Shown here piece by piece: positions 1 through 11,834 of a stretch of DNA of 64,000 nt. Positions within the stretch are counted from its first letter, which is position 1; each line of letters begins with the position of its first letter. The stretch covers positions 402,885-466,884 of the forward strand of contig NZ_LMLA01000001.1 of assembly GCF_001421765.1 (NCBI RefSeq), in the 5' to 3' direction. The translations under genes were made by a program, and so were the position numbers. Origin of the DNA: Sphingomonas sp. Leaf32. Lineage in GTDB: Bacteria; Pseudomonadota; Alphaproteobacteria; Sphingomonadales; Sphingomonadaceae. Below the pieces are notes generated by a model that was given only the letters and a program-made list of their open reading frames with translations, was not told the origin of the DNA and did not search any database.

Positions 1-584
1 CATTTCAGCAGCGCGGGCGGGGTGCCGTGGTTCCGGGTAGCGCGGTCGGCATCGACCACCACCACCCGCCCGCCGGGACGCAGCGACGGGCGCAGGTTCC
101 ACAGGAACGCGTACGGCTCGGCGATCTCGTGATACATGTGCACCATCAGCACGCGGTCGAAGCTGCCCGTCGGCAGCTTCGCATCGTCCGGTTCGCCCAG
201 CCGCACGCTGACATTGTCCAGCCGCTCGCGCGCCACGCGCTGCGCCAGCGCATCGCGAATCTGCGGGATGATGTCCTCGGCCAGCACGCGACCGTCCGGC
301 CCGACGCGCTGCGCCATGCGGATGGTGTAATAGCCCTCGCCCGCGCCGATGTCGGCGACGGTCATGCCGGGCGCGATGCCGGCCTTGTCCATCACCAGTT
401 CGGCTTCGTTCAACCGGTCGCGCGCTTCCTCGGTCGACCAGCGTGCCGACACGATCGTCGCCACCGGCCGGTCGGCCCTGGGGAAATCCGGCTTGTCCTC
501 CCGCTGCGCATTGGCGGCCGGGGTCGGCTGCGTCGCGTCGCAGCCGGCCAGCAACATCAGTGCGAGCGCAAGGGCATGGCGCAT
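1..584 (-). CDS. Class I SAM-dependent methyltransferase lipoprotein (C-terminus off window)
   Basis: The gene runs off the left edge, so only about 194 N-terminal residues are visible. It starts with a lipoprotein signal (LLAGC, lipidated Cys at residue 15), so the protein is probably exported and membrane anchored. A Rossmann methyltransferase domain follows, with motif I VADIGAGEGYY near residues 76-86 and an acidic motif DGRVLAEDI after it. The ATG lies one base beyond the prfB stop codon, so it is probably co-transcribed with prfB. Substrate unknown. An extracytoplasmic location is unusual for an enzyme needing S-adenosylmethionine; related proteins with this layout exist in sphingomonads but I know of no assigned function. 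Confidence 0.8.
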   Translation of the reverse strand, partial: MRHALALALMLLAGCDATQPTPAANAQREDKPDFPRADRPVATIVSARWSTEEARDRLNEAELVMDKAGIAPGMTVADIGAGEGYYTIRMAQRVGPDGRVLAEDIIPQIRDALAQRVARERLDNVSVRLGEPDDAKLPTGSFDRVLMVHMYHEIAEPYAFLWNLRPSLRPGGRVVVVDADRATRNHGTPPALLK

Positions 585-585
585 G

Positions 586-1713
586 TCAGTCGACATCCTC
601 GACTTCGACCGCTTCGCCGGTCACCCGCTGCGACAGGGCGGCGGCCATGAACGGGTCGAGCGCACCGTCGAGCACGTCGCCCGGCGCGGTCGAGACGACG
701 CCGGTGCGCAGGTCCTTCACCATCTGGTACGGTTGCAGGACATAAGAGCGGATCTGGTGGCCCCAGCCGATGTCGGTCTTGGTCGCATTCTCGGCATTGG
801 CCTCCGCCTCGCGGATCGCCAGCTCGCGCTCGTACAGGCGGGCGCGCAGCTGGTTATAGGCCTCGGCCTTGTTCTTGTGCTGCGACCGCTGGTTCTGACA
901 CTGCACCACGATGCCGGTCGGGATGTGGGTGATGCGCACCGCCGAATCGGTCGTGTTGATGTGCTGCCCCCCGGCACCCGACGCACGGTAGGTGTCGATG
1001 CGCAGGTCGCTTTCGTTATATTCGACCTCGATATTGTCATCGATCACCGGATAGACCCAGATCGACGCGAACGAGGTGTGGCGGCGCGCCGCGCTGTCAT
1101 AGGGGCTGATGCGGACGAGGCGGTGGACCCCGCCCTCGGTCTTGGCGAAGCCGTACGCATTCTCGCCCTTGATGAGCAGCGTCGCCGACTTGATGCCGGC
1201 CTGTTCGCCCGAATGCTGGTCGACCAGTTCGACCTTCATGCCGCGGCGTTCGGCCCAGCGGGTGTACATGCGTTGCAGCATCCCCGCCCAGTCCTGGCTC
1301 TCGGTCCCGCCGGCGCCGGCGTTGATCTCGATATAGGTGTCGTTGCCATCGGCCTCGCCCGAAAGCAGCGCCTGCACCTTGTCATGGTCGGCACGCTTGG
1401 CCAGTTCGGCGAGGTTCGCGACGCCCTCCTCGGCCATTTCGGTATCGCCCTCGGCATCGGCCATCTCGATCAGCTCGACGGTGTCGGACAGGTCGCGTTC
1501 GATGGTGCGGGTGGCGGTGATCGCCTCGTCCAGCCGGCGGCGTTCGCGCATCACTTCCTGCGCGGCCTTGGGATCGTTCCACAATGCCTGGTCCTCGACG
1601 CGCGCGTTCAGCTCGTCCAGCCGGCGCAGCGCGCGGTCCCAGTCGAGGAAGCGGCGCAGCAGCGCGAGGGCATCGTTGATCTTGTCTACATGGGCTTGCG
1701 CTTCGGCGCGCAT
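586..1713 (-). CDS. prfB: Peptide chain release factor 2
   Basis: RF2 recognises UGA and UAA stop codons and triggers peptide release. At 375 residues it is full length. The GGQ catalytic loop is at residues 248-250 (sequence [16 protein letters not shown]). The codon-recognition tripeptide region reads RISPYDS, so residues 203-205 are SPY rather than the SPF of E. coli RF2. The N-terminus is read in one continuous frame: where E. coli has the programmed +1 frameshift (CTT TGA C), this gene has CTC GAC at codons 23-24, so RF2 autoregulation by frameshifting is absent. It lies downstream of the class A PBP gene and upstream of a methyltransferase. Confidence 0.97.
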   Translation of the reverse strand: MRAEAQAHVDKINDALALLRRFLDWDRALRRLDELNARVEDQALWNDPKAAQEVMRERRRLDEAITATRTIERDLSDTVELIEMADAEGDTEMAEEGVANLAELAKRADHDKVQALLSGEADGNDTYIEINAGAGGTESQDWAGMLQRMYTRWAERRGMKVELVDQHSGEQAGIKSATLLIKGENAYGFAKTEGGVHRLVRISPYDSAARRHTSFASIWVYPVIDDNIEVEYNESDLRIDTYRASGAGGQHINTTDSAVRITHIPTGIVVQCQNQRSQHKNKAEAYNQLRARLYERELAIREAEANAENATKTDIGWGHQIRSYVLQPYQMVKDLRTGVVSTAPGDVLDGALDPFMAAALSQRVTGEAVEVEDVD

Positions 1714-1770
1714 GGGGAAAACTCCGGGAATAAGCGTAATTGAACGGCACGCCGCAGAAACGCACCTTAA

Positions 1771-1943
1771 GCTGAACCGTTCGTGCTGAGTAGGGGCTGA
1801 GCGCAGTCGAGGATGATTGGGTCGGATCGTCCCCCGGACGATCCTGAACCATGTGGGGCATGGTTCACCCGATCATTATCGAAGCACCCGCCTCAAACGA
1901 TCCTTCGATACGCCATTTCGACAGGCGCAATGGCTACTCAGGA
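1771..1943. repeat. Complex palindromic repeat, copy 1 (core orientation A)
   Basis: About 173 bp between prfB and the PBP gene. The left arm carries TGCTGAGTAGGGGCTGAGC. The right arm carries CCTTCGATACGCC and ends GCTACTCAGGA; parts of the two arms are inverted copies of each other. The core has two hairpins: GGATCGTCC-ccc-GGACGATCC and GAACCATG-tggg-gCATGGTTC. A second copy lies at 4572-4737 with the same arm order but the core inverted. The copies bracket the PBP gene and may act as a transcriptional boundary. No open reading frame in it is convincing. Confidence 0.8.
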
Positions 1944-1975
1944 CAGACGGTTTCGGGCGCTGACCGATACGCAAT

Positions 1976-4495
1976 CTAGTAGATTCCCCCTTCGCGTTGC
2001 AAGAAGTCGCTGTCGCGCGGTTGCGCCTGTTGCGCGGGGCGGGCGGCGCGGGTCGGATCGCGGACGACGGGCGCACGCGCCTCGCCCAGCCGGCCGGCGG
2101 CGCGGCGCGCCTCGGTCTCGGGTTTGAACGCTTCCCAGATGATCGCCGCCTTGGGATCGGGCGTCGGCCAGCCGCCATAAACCGGGCGGCCGCTCGCGCG
2201 GTCGATGCGGACCATGCGGATGCCGGCCGGCGCGCGGAATGGCAGCACCTCCATATCCTTATACGCCTTGACCGCGAACGCCTTGTAGATCGGCGCGGCG
2301 ATCGTCCCCCCCTGCGCATAGCCGCCCAGGTTGCGCGGCGAATCGAAGCCCAGATACAGGCCGGCGATCATCTGCGGGGTGCCGCCGACGAACCACACGT
2401 CGGTCGGGCCGGTCGAGGTGCCGGTCTTGCCCATGATCGGACGGTTCAGGTCGCGCAGCGTCGTGGCGGTGCCGCGCTGGATCACTCCCTCCATGATGTG
2501 CACCATCTGATACGCGCTCATCGCGTCCAGCACCTGCCGCGCCTTGATCTGCGGACGGGGCATCGGCTTGCCGTCCCAGTCGGGCGCGTTGCATCGGTCG
2601 CAGGCACGCCAGTTTTCGGGCAGGATCACCTTGCCGCGCCGGTCCTGCACGAAATCGATGACGGTCGGTTCCAGCTCGCGCCCCTGGTTGGCGAGGATCG
2701 AGTACGCATTGACCATGCGCATCACGGTCGTCTCACCCGCGCCCAGCGCATAGGAGAGATAGGGCGGAAACTTGGTATCGCTGACGCCGACGCGCTGGAT
2801 CAGGTCGTTGACCTTGTCCATGCCGGTCTGCGCCGCCGCGCGCACGGTCATCAGGTTGCGCGACTGTTCGACGCCCCAGCGCATCGTGTGCGGGCCGGCG
2901 CCGCCGCCGCCGAAGTTGCGGAAGCATTTCTGGCCCAGCCGCCCGCCCTGGTTCACGCAGAACGGACCATCGACGATGATCGAGGCCGGGGTCATCCCCG
3001 CCTCCAGCGCGGCGGCATAGACGATCGGCTTGATCGTCGATCCCGGCTGGCGCATCGCCTGGGTCGCGCGGTTGAACGACTGGATGCGGCTGTCGAAGCC
3101 ACCCTGCATCGCAAGGATGCGGCCGGTGCGTGGGTCCTCCACCACCATGCCGCCCGACACGCGCGGGACCGAGCGCAGCGACCACTGGCTGCCGGCGGGT
3201 GCCACCGCGAGGATGTCGCCCGGCTGGATCGCGGCAAAGGCGGTGCCGCCGACCCCACGCACCGGCATCACCGCATTGCCGCGCGGCAGGACGCCGGTGC
3301 GCCCGTCGGCAAAGCCAATCCGCGCCTCGCCACCGTCCTTGGCGATGACGATCGCCGCCTGCCAGTCCTGGTAATCGATGGCGATATTGGTGTTGAGCAG
3401 CGCCGACTGCCAATTATCCTCGTCGACCTCGAGCCGCGGCTTGTTGAGCGGCCCCGACCAGCCCCGCCCCGAATCGAAGCGGATCAACCCGGCACGCAGC
3501 GCGTCCTGTGCATCCACCTGCAGCTTCGGGTCGAGCGAGGTGCGCACCCACAAACCGCCGGCATAGACGCTGTACGGCCCGTCCTTCGCATTCTCGCCGA
3601 ACTGGTTCATCAGCTGGCGGCGGACTTCCTCGATGAAATAGCCGCCGGCGGTTTCCTGCCGCGGGGTCTGGCGCGGGATGGTGCCAAGCGGCTGGGCGAC
3701 GGCGCCTGCGCGCTGGGCCGGCGTGATGAAGCCGTTGCGCTCCATCTCGCCCAGCACCCAGTTGCGCCGGCCGATCGCGCGGTCATAGCCGCGCTCGGGC
3801 GTATAGTTAGACGGCCCCTTCGGCAAAATCGCCAGATAGGCCATTTGCGGCAGCGTCAGTTCGCGCAGGTCCTTGCCGAAATAGGCATGGGACGCCGCCT
3901 CCACGCCGAACGCGTTCCGGCCGAGCGCAATCTGGTTGAGATAGAGTTCGAGGATCTGCTGCTTGGTCAGCGCGTTTTCGATGCGATAGGCGAGCAGCGC
4001 CTCCTTTGCTTTGCGGACATAGCTGACCTCGTTGGTCAGCAGCAGGTTCTTCGCCACCTGTTGCGTGATGGTCGACGCGCCGATCGGGCGGCCATCGCGG
4101 CGCAGGTTGGTGAGCATCGCCGCCGCGATGCCGGGATAGTCGACGCCGTGATGTTCGAAGAAGGTGCGATCCTCGGCCGCCAGGAACGCGCGCACCAGCA
4201 AAGGCGGATATTCGGCATAGGACAGCTGCACGCGGCGTTCGCGGGCATAGCTGTGGATCGGATCGCCCTCGATCCCGCGCACATTGGTCGGCAGCGGCGG
4301 TTCGTACGCCCGCAGCGAATCGACCGACGGCAGCGTGCGCCACAGCAGCAGCCAGATGAGGAACACGCCGATGCCGGCCAGCAGCAAGGCGACCGCAGGC
4401 AGACGGAACCACCACCGCCGCCGGATACGGGCGAAACGGGCGCGCCGGCCCGCTCGGGCGGCGTCGGGGGTGGCTTCGGTGTCGGATACGCTCAT
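1976..4495 (-). CDS. mrcA: Class A penicillin-binding protein 1A (bifunctional transglycosylase/transpeptidase)
   Basis: This enzyme polymerises and cross-links peptidoglycan in the periplasm. It has 839 residues, with one N-terminal transmembrane anchor at about residues 31-52. The GT51 glycosyltransferase domain follows, with the catalytic glutamate in AAEDRTFFEHHGVD (E108) and the motif GASTITQQ (139-146). The transpeptidase domain has S-x-x-K as STIK (486-489), SRN (545-547) and KTGTS (690-694). An inserted OB-like region between the two catalytic domains is typical of PBP1A. The long antisense reading frame across it is a coding shadow. It is flanked by two copies of a complex repeat. 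A second class A PBP lies at 24.0-26.2 kb. Confidence 0.95.
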   Translation of the reverse strand: MSVSDTEATPDAARAGRRARFARIRRRWWFRLPAVALLLAGIGVFLIWLLLWRTLPSVDSLRAYEPPLPTNVRGIEGDPIHSYARERRVQLSYAEYPPLLVRAFLAAEDRTFFEHHGVDYPGIAAAMLTNLRRDGRPIGASTITQQVAKNLLLTNEVSYVRKAKEALLAYRIENALTKQQILELYLNQIALGRNAFGVEAASHAYFGKDLRELTLPQMAYLAILPKGPSNYTPERGYDRAIGRRNWVLGEMERNGFITPAQRAGAVAQPLGTIPRQTPRQETAGGYFIEEVRRQLMNQFGENAKDGPYSVYAGGLWVRTSLDPKLQVDAQDALRAGLIRFDSGRGWSGPLNKPRLEVDEDNWQSALLNTNIAIDYQDWQAAIVIAKDGGEARIGFADGRTGVLPRGNAVMPVRGVGGTAFAAIQPGDILAVAPAGSQWSLRSVPRVSGGMVVEDPRTGRILAMQGGFDSRIQSFNRATQAMRQPGSTIKPIVYAAALEAGMTPASIIVDGPFCVNQGGRLGQKCFRNFGGGGAGPHTMRWGVEQSRNLMTVRAAAQTGMDKVNDLIQRVGVSDTKFPPYLSYALGAGETTVMRMVNAYSILANQGRELEPTVIDFVQDRRGKVILPENWRACDRCNAPDWDGKPMPRPQIKARQVLDAMSAYQMVHIMEGVIQRGTATTLRDLNRPIMGKTGTSTGPTDVWFVGGTPQMIAGLYLGFDSPRNLGGYAQGGTIAAPIYKAFAVKAYKDMEVLPFRAPAGIRMVRIDRASGRPVYGGWPTPDPKAAIIWEAFKPETEARRAAGRLGEARAPVVRDPTRAARPAQQAQPRDSDFLQREGGIY

Positions 4496-4571
4496 CGCCC
4501 GCGCGGTTTAGCAGGTTTGGCCGCAGGGGAAAGGGAGACGCCATGCGACGGCGCACCACGCCCCGCCAGAT

Positions 4572-4737
4572 GGAACCGTTCATGCTGAGTAGGGGCTGAG
4601 CTTGTCGAGGAGGATAATGTGCACCATGCCCCGCATGGTTCAGGATCGTCCGGGGGACGATCCGACATGATCCTTATCGAAGCACCGGGCAGTCCTTCGA
4701 TACGCCGCTTCGACAAGCTCAGCGGCTACTCAGGACC
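4572..4737. repeat. Complex palindromic repeat, copy 2 (core inverted)
   Basis: Second copy of the repeat at 1771-1943. The outer arms (TGCTGAGTAGGGGCTGAGC and CCTTCGATACGCC to GCTACTCAGGA) keep the same orientation as in copy 1. The core, with the GGATCGTCC/GGACGATCC and CCATG/CATGG hairpins, reads as the reverse complement of the copy 1 core. It lies between the PBP gene and the merR-type gene. Confidence 0.8.
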
Positions 4738-4760
4738 AACGGAGTAAACAGGAAGATGGG

Positions 4761-5117
4761 CTATCGATCCGCCGCCAACGCGTCCGACAGCAGCGCGCGG
4801 ATGGCGCGGAGTTCGGTGATGCGGGCGGCGCGGCGGGGGGCGGGTGCGACCGGCAGCGGGGCCTTCGCCTCCTGCGCCAGCAACTGCTGCACGCCGCGCA
4901 CGGTATAGCCCTGTTCGCCGAGCAGGCCATGGATGCGGCGCAGCAGGGCGACATCCTCCGGCCGGTAATGGCGGCGATCGCCCGCGCGGGTCAGCGGACG
5001 GATTTGCGGGAAGCGCCCTTCCCAATAACGCAACCGGTGCTGCGGCACCCCCAGTTCGCGCGCAACCTCGCCGATCGAGCGATAGGCGCCGGCCGATTTG
5101 TCGACGGGGGGCGCCAA
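4761..5117 (-). CDS. MerR-family transcriptional regulator
   Basis: A 118-residue protein with a MerR-type winged helix-turn-helix at about residues 13-82 ([22 protein letters not shown], then [14 protein letters not shown]). The C-terminal part is short and shows no metal- or drug-binding cysteines, so the effector is unknown. The start codon appears to be TTG, 10 bp after the ihfA stop. The merR-ihfA-fabH-plsX-rpmF order is widespread in Alphaproteobacteria, and this regulator is probably the last gene of that operon. Confidence 0.88.
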   Translation of the reverse strand: MAPPVDKSAGAYRSIGEVARELGVPQHRLRYWEGRFPQIRPLTRAGDRRHYRPEDVALLRRIHGLLGEQGYTVRGVQQLLAQEAKAPLPVAPAPRRAARITELRAIRALLSDALAADR

Positions 5118-5127
5118 TCCTGCCCGA

Positions 5128-5427
5128 TCAGCTCGCCGCGACGATGCGGTCGCGCATCATCTGGCTGGCGCGGAAGGTCAGCACGCGGCGCGGCGCGATC
5201 GGCACTTCGATGCCGGTCTTGGGATTGCGGCCGACGCGTTCGCCCTTGTCGCGCAGGACGAAGCTGCCGAAGCCGGAAACCTTGACGTTCTCGCCGTTGG
5301 ACAGCGCTTCGCACATCGCGCCCAGGATCTGTTCGACCACCCGGGCGGAATCGGCGCGCGACAGGCCGATTTCGCGGTGCATTTCTTCGGCGAGGTCCGC
5401 GCGGGTCAGCGTGCCATCGGATGCCAT
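5128..5427 (-). CDS. ihfA: Integration host factor subunit alpha
   Basis: A 99-residue HU/IHF-family DNA-bending protein. It contains the conserved [21 protein letters not shown] segment with the proline-bearing DNA-intercalating arm, and ends with the family helix [18 protein letters not shown]-alpha pairs with IHF-beta (not in this window) to bend DNA at promoters, recombination sites and origins. It lies in the fabH-plsX-rpmF operon, before the merR-type gene. Confidence 0.95.
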   Translation of the reverse strand: MASDGTLTRADLAEEMHREIGLSRADSARVVEQILGAMCEALSNGENVKVSGFGSFVLRDKGERVGRNPKTGIEVPIAPRRVLTFRASQMMRDRIVAAS

Positions 5428-5500
5428 CGGTTCTTGTCCCCCTTCGAACTACACCGAACCGTTAGCACGGCGTATACGAAGATTCAAAAATACGAAAGGA

Positions 5501-6472
5501 TTACCAACGCACTACGGCGGCGCCCCAGGTAAAGCCACCCCCCATCGCCTCCAGCACGACGATATCGCCGCGCTTGATCCGCCCGTCCTTGACCGCGACG
5601 TCGAGCGCCAGAGGCACCGAAGCGGCGGACGTGTTGGCGTGGCGATCGACCGTGACCACGACCTTTTCCGGTGCGAGGTTCAGCTTGCGCGCGGTCGCAT
5701 CGAGGATGCGGGCATTCGCCTGATGCGGCACGACCCAGTCGACATCGGCCGGGGTGAGACCGGCAAGGTCGAGCGATTCGCCCATCACGGCGGCAAGGTT
5801 CACCACGGCGTGGCGGAACACTTCCTTGCCCTTCATCCGGAGCTTGCCGACGGTGCCGGTAGTCGACGGACCGCCATCGACATAGAGGAGCTGGTTATGG
5901 CGGCCATCGGCATGGAGCCGGGTCGACAGGATGCCGCGTGGGCGTTCGGCGGCTTCGTCGTCCTGCGCCTCCAGCACGATCGCCCCCGCCCCGTCGCCGA
6001 ACAGGACGCAGGTCGTGCGATCCTCCCAGTCGAGGATGCGGCTGAAGGTTTCGGCGCCGATCACCAGTGCGCGGCGGTGGACCCCGGCGCGCAGCATCGA
6101 ATCGGCGACCTGCACCGCGTAGAGAAAGCCCGAGCAGACCGCCGCCACGTCGAACGCGACGCAATCGTCGATGCCGAGCGCCGCCTGCACCTTGGTCGCG
6201 GTCGCGGGAAAGGTCTGGTCCGGGGTGGCGGTCGCCAGCACGATCAGGTCGATCTGCTTGGGTTCCAGCCCGGCGGCGACGATCGCGGCGCGCGCGGCAT
6301 CGGTCGCGAGCGTCGAGGTCGTCTCATGCTCGGCAGCGATGTGGCGGAAGCGGATGCCGGTCCGCTCGACGATCCACTCGTCAGAGGTATCGACCCGCTC
6401 GGCTAGTTCGGCGTTGGACACGCGGTTGGCGGGCAACGCCGATCCGGTGCCGGTGACGACTGCGCGAATCAT
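5501..6472 (-). CDS. fabH: 3-oxoacyl-[acyl-carrier-protein] synthase III
   Basis: KAS III condenses acetyl-CoA with malonyl-ACP to start fatty acid synthesis. It has 323 residues, the usual length. The catalytic triad is visible: Cys113 in AAVCSGF, His250 in VVPHQAN, and Asn280 in RHANTSA. The ATG overlaps the plsX stop by four bases (ATGA), indicating translational coupling. This is the housekeeping relative of the type III PKS at 21.1 kb, but sequence and length separate them clearly. Confidence 0.97.
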   Translation of the reverse strand: MIRAVVTGTGSALPANRVSNAELAERVDTSDEWIVERTGIRFRHIAAEHETTSTLATDAARAAIVAAGLEPKQIDLIVLATATPDQTFPATATKVQAALGIDDCVAFDVAAVCSGFLYAVQVADSMLRAGVHRRALVIGAETFSRILDWEDRTTCVLFGDGAGAIVLEAQDDEAAERPRGILSTRLHADGRHNQLLYVDGGPSTTGTVGKLRMKGKEVFRHAVVNLAAVMGESLDLAGLTPADVDWVVPHQANARILDATARKLNLAPEKVVVTVDRHANTSAASVPLALDVAVKDGRIKRGDIVVLEAMGGGFTWGAAVVRW

Positions 6473-7500
6473 GCTGCCTGTGCCTCGATACCGGCCAGAT
6501 CACTGGCGATGCTGCGGGTCAGGTCGTCGCGGACCATCTTCGCCGCGACCTGGATCGCGTTCGACACGCCGATCGCATTGGCGCTGCCATGGCTCTTCAC
6601 CACCAGCCCGTTGAGGCCGAGGAAGACCGCGCCATTATGGTTGTTGGGGTCGAGATGATGGCGCAGCAGGTCGGTCGCCGGCTTCGAGATCAGGAACCCG
6701 ATCTTGGAGCGGACCGACGAACGGAACGCCCGCTTGAGCAGGTCGCCGACGAAGCGCGCCGTGCCTTCGGCGGTCTTGAGCGCGATGTTACCCGAAAAAC
6801 CGTCGCAGACGACAACATCGACCTGTCCGCGCGACAGGCGATCCCCCTCGATATAGCCGGTGAACGTCATCGGCAGATGGGACGACGCACGCAGCGTAGC
6901 CGCCGCCTCCCGCACGCTGTCGATGCCCTTCAGCTCCTCGGTGCCGATGTTCAGCAGCGCGACGCGGGGGCTTTCGAGGTCGAGCGCGGTGCGGGCATAG
7001 GCCGCCCCCATCACCGCGAACTGGACGAGGTTGCGCGCATCGCACTCGGCATTGGCGCCGAGGTCGAGCATGACGAGATCATTGTCGCCGAGGCTGGGCA
7101 GCAACGCCGCCAGCGCCGGCCGGTCGATCCCCGGCATGGTGCGCAGCGCGAGCTTCGCCATCGCCATCAGCGCGCCGGTATTGCCCGACGACACCGCGGC
7201 GGCGGCGCGCCCCTGCTTCACCAAGTTGATGGCAATGCCCATCGACGTGACCTTCGCCCGGCGAATCGCCTGGCTGGGCTTGTCCGAAGAGCCGACGACC
7301 TCAGGCGCGTGGACGATCTCCGACGCGGCACTGAGGTTGGGGTGCGATTCGAGACCGGCACGAATCGCCGTCTCGTCGCCGACCAGCAGGAAGCGCATCG
7401 ATTCGTGGCGTCGCCGGGCATGGGCGACGCCAGCGAGCATGGTGGCAAGCCCTTCGTCACCGCCCATCGCGTCGATGGCGATCCAGGACCCGTCAGCCAT
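6469..7500 (-). CDS. plsX: Phosphate acyltransferase
   Basis: PlsX makes acyl-phosphate from acyl-ACP, feeding PlsY in phospholipid synthesis. The 343-residue protein starts with the family signature [11 protein letters not shown] and carries the conserved [13 protein letters not shown] and [18 protein letters not shown] segments. It sits between rpmF and fabH in the classical ribosome-lipid operon. Confidence 0.97.
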   Translation of the reverse strand: MADGSWIAIDAMGGDEGLATMLAGVAHARRRHESMRFLLVGDETAIRAGLESHPNLSAASEIVHAPEVVGSSDKPSQAIRRAKVTSMGIAINLVKQGRAAAAVSSGNTGALMAMAKLALRTMPGIDRPALAALLPSLGDNDLVMLDLGANAECDARNLVQFAVMGAAYARTALDLESPRVALLNIGTEELKGIDSVREAAATLRASSHLPMTFTGYIEGDRLSRGQVDVVVCDGFSGNIALKTAEGTARFVGDLLKRAFRSSVRSKIGFLISKPATDLLRHHLDPNNHNGAVFLGLNGLVVKSHGSANAIGVSNAIQVAAKMVRDDLTRSIASDLAGIEAQAA

Positions 7501-7527
7501 GCGTGCTTTCCTGTCCGGTTGAGCGGA

Positions 7528-7707
7528 TTACGCTTCGACCGAGACGACTTCGCGACCGTTATAGTGGCCGCAAGCGGTGCACAGGTTGTGCGGACGCTTC
7601 AGTTCGCCACAGTTCGGGCATTCCTGGAACGACTCGATGCTCAGCGAGTCGTGGCTGCGACGCATACCGCGCTTCGAGGGCGAGGTCTTTCTCTTGGGAA
7701 CTGCCAT
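7528..7707 (-). CDS. rpmF: Large ribosomal subunit protein bL32
   Basis: A 59-residue protein starting [20 protein letters not shown], as in all bL32 proteins. A zinc-ribbon follows: [20 protein letters not shown] (two CxxC pairs). It is the first gene of the rpmF-plsX-fabH-ihfA-merR operon, with its stop 28 bp before the plsX start. The leader contains an 8-bp inverted repeat (7733-7740 with 7747-7754) that could form a hairpin in the mRNA. Confidence 0.98.
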   Translation of the reverse strand: MAVPKRKTSPSKRGMRRSHDSLSIESFQECPNCGELKRPHNLCTACGHYNGREVVSVEA

Positions 7708-7844
7708 TTCGGCACCTTTATCACTTGGGTATCAGTTGGTTTCGCTACCAACTGACGACGCGGCCCAGGCAAGTGCCGGACCGCTATTCCCGCGACCGGC
7801 GACCCGCCGGACCGGCAGACAGGCTGGTCGCGAAGCGAACCGCG

Positions 7845-7872
7845 CCTATAGCGTTTTCGTGCGCGGTTGCAA
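7845..7872 (-). promoter_or_regulatory. Candidate sigma70-type promoter of the rpmF operon
   Basis: On the minus strand TTGCAA (7867-7872) is followed after 16 bp by TATAGG (7845-7850). It lies about 140 bp upstream of rpmF in otherwise GC-rich DNA and is the best promoter match in the 323-bp gap 7708-8030. Confidence 0.45.
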
Positions 7873-7927
7873 GCATTGGGTTCGATATGCTCACGCGGAT
7901 GCGGCACCGCCCGAACCAGCCAGCGCC

Positions 7928-8010
7928 CGTCACCCCAGCGCAGACTGGGGTTTCCAGATGATAGCACGGGGCAGGAGCCGCAAGATACCCCAGCCTGCGC
8001 TGGGGTGACG
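7928..8010. repeat. Paired REP-like hairpins
   Basis: Two imperfect hairpins in inverted arrangement: GTCACCCCAGCGCAGACTGG on the left and CCAGCCTGCGCTGGGGTGAC on the right, with about 40 bp between. They fill the rest of the 7708-8030 gap between rpmF and the metallo-hydrolase stop. The same layout recurs at 16661, 20296 (single), 26576, 33735 and 59109. Confidence 0.8.
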
Positions 8011-8030
8011 TCCTTGGCGGTCGGGACTGG

Positions 8031-8690
8031 TTACCCGTCCAGAACCTTGTCCCCCACGAACGGATTCGTCGCGCGTTCATGGCCGAAGGTGCTGCCCGGA
8101 CCATGGCCGGGCACGAAGGCGACGTCGTCGCCCAGCGGCCACAGCTTCGTCACGACCGATGTGAGCAGCGCCTGATGGTCCGACAGCGGAAAGTCGGTGC
8201 GGCCGACCGATCCCTGGAACAGCACGTCGCCGACCAGCGCGAATCGCGATTCCGCGTGGAAGAAGATCACATGGCCCGGCGTGTGGCCCGGCGTCTCGTA
8301 CACCGCGAAGCTCGCCTCGCCCACGGTCACAACGTCGCCCTCGACCAGCCAGCGGTCCGGCTCGAACGGCACGCCGCGCAGGCCCCAGCGCTTGCCGTCC
8401 TCGTCCAGCCGCGCGATCCAGAACCGGTCCGCTTCGTGCGGCCCCTCGATCGGGACGCCCAGCTGGTCGGCCAGCGGCTTGGCCTCGCCGCAATGGTCGA
8501 TATGGCCATGGGTCAGGATGATCTTTTCGATGGCCACCCCCTGCTGCTGCGCGGCGGCGAGCAGGCGCGGCAGGTCGCCGCCGGGGTCGACGAACGCGCC
8601 GCGCATCGTCTTCGTACACCAGAGCAGGGTGCAATTCTGCTGGAGCGGGGTCACCGGAATGATCGCCGCACGGATCGGGGATGGGGTCAT
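8031..8690 (-). CDS. MBL-fold metallo-hydrolase (glyoxalase II-like)
   Basis: A 219-residue metallo-beta-lactamase-fold hydrolase. The zinc motif is THGHIDHCGEAK; further metal ligands lie in ETPGHTPGHVIF, VGDVLFQGSVGRTD and VPGHGPGSTFGHE. This arrangement matches the glyoxalase II-like (YcbL type) group that hydrolyses thioesters such as S-lactoylglutathione, but substrate specificity cannot be read from the sequence. The ATG at 8690 begins MTPSPIRAAIIPVTPLQQNC, typical of the family; an ATG at 8702 is possible. It is divergent from the pabB-pabC fusion. Confidence 0.9.
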   Translation of the reverse strand: MTPSPIRAAIIPVTPLQQNCTLLWCTKTMRGAFVDPGGDLPRLLAAAQQQGVAIEKIILTHGHIDHCGEAKPLADQLGVPIEGPHEADRFWIARLDEDGKRWGLRGVPFEPDRWLVEGDVVTVGEASFAVYETPGHTPGHVIFFHAESRFALVGDVLFQGSVGRTDFPLSDHQALLTSVVTKLWPLGDDVAFVPGHGPGSTFGHERATNPFVGDKVLDG

Positions 8691-8775
8691 GCTCCGCGCC
8701 ATATCGCTTAATGCGGCGTACACAAAGGCGTCACGATGCTTGCCCCGCGCGCGCGCAACCGGCAAGCGTGGGCGG

Positions 8776-11768
<2,993 letters not shown>

Positions 11769-11834
11769 TTCTGCAAGCGAAACGGAGTATTAGGGGCTGT
11801 TCCATATCGTGACGCCAGTTGCGTTAGGGATTTC

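Noticed and set aside
1997..4588. 863-residue plus-strand frame opposite the PBP1A gene
   Set aside because: It is an antisense frame of a clear GT51/transpeptidase gene. High-GC codon bias leaves the complementary frame open, and its product is low-complexity and rich in Arg, His and Ala.
7928..8010. Repeat pairs considered as CRISPR arrays
   Set aside because: Each locus has only two inverted units with unlike spacers, and no cas genes are present.
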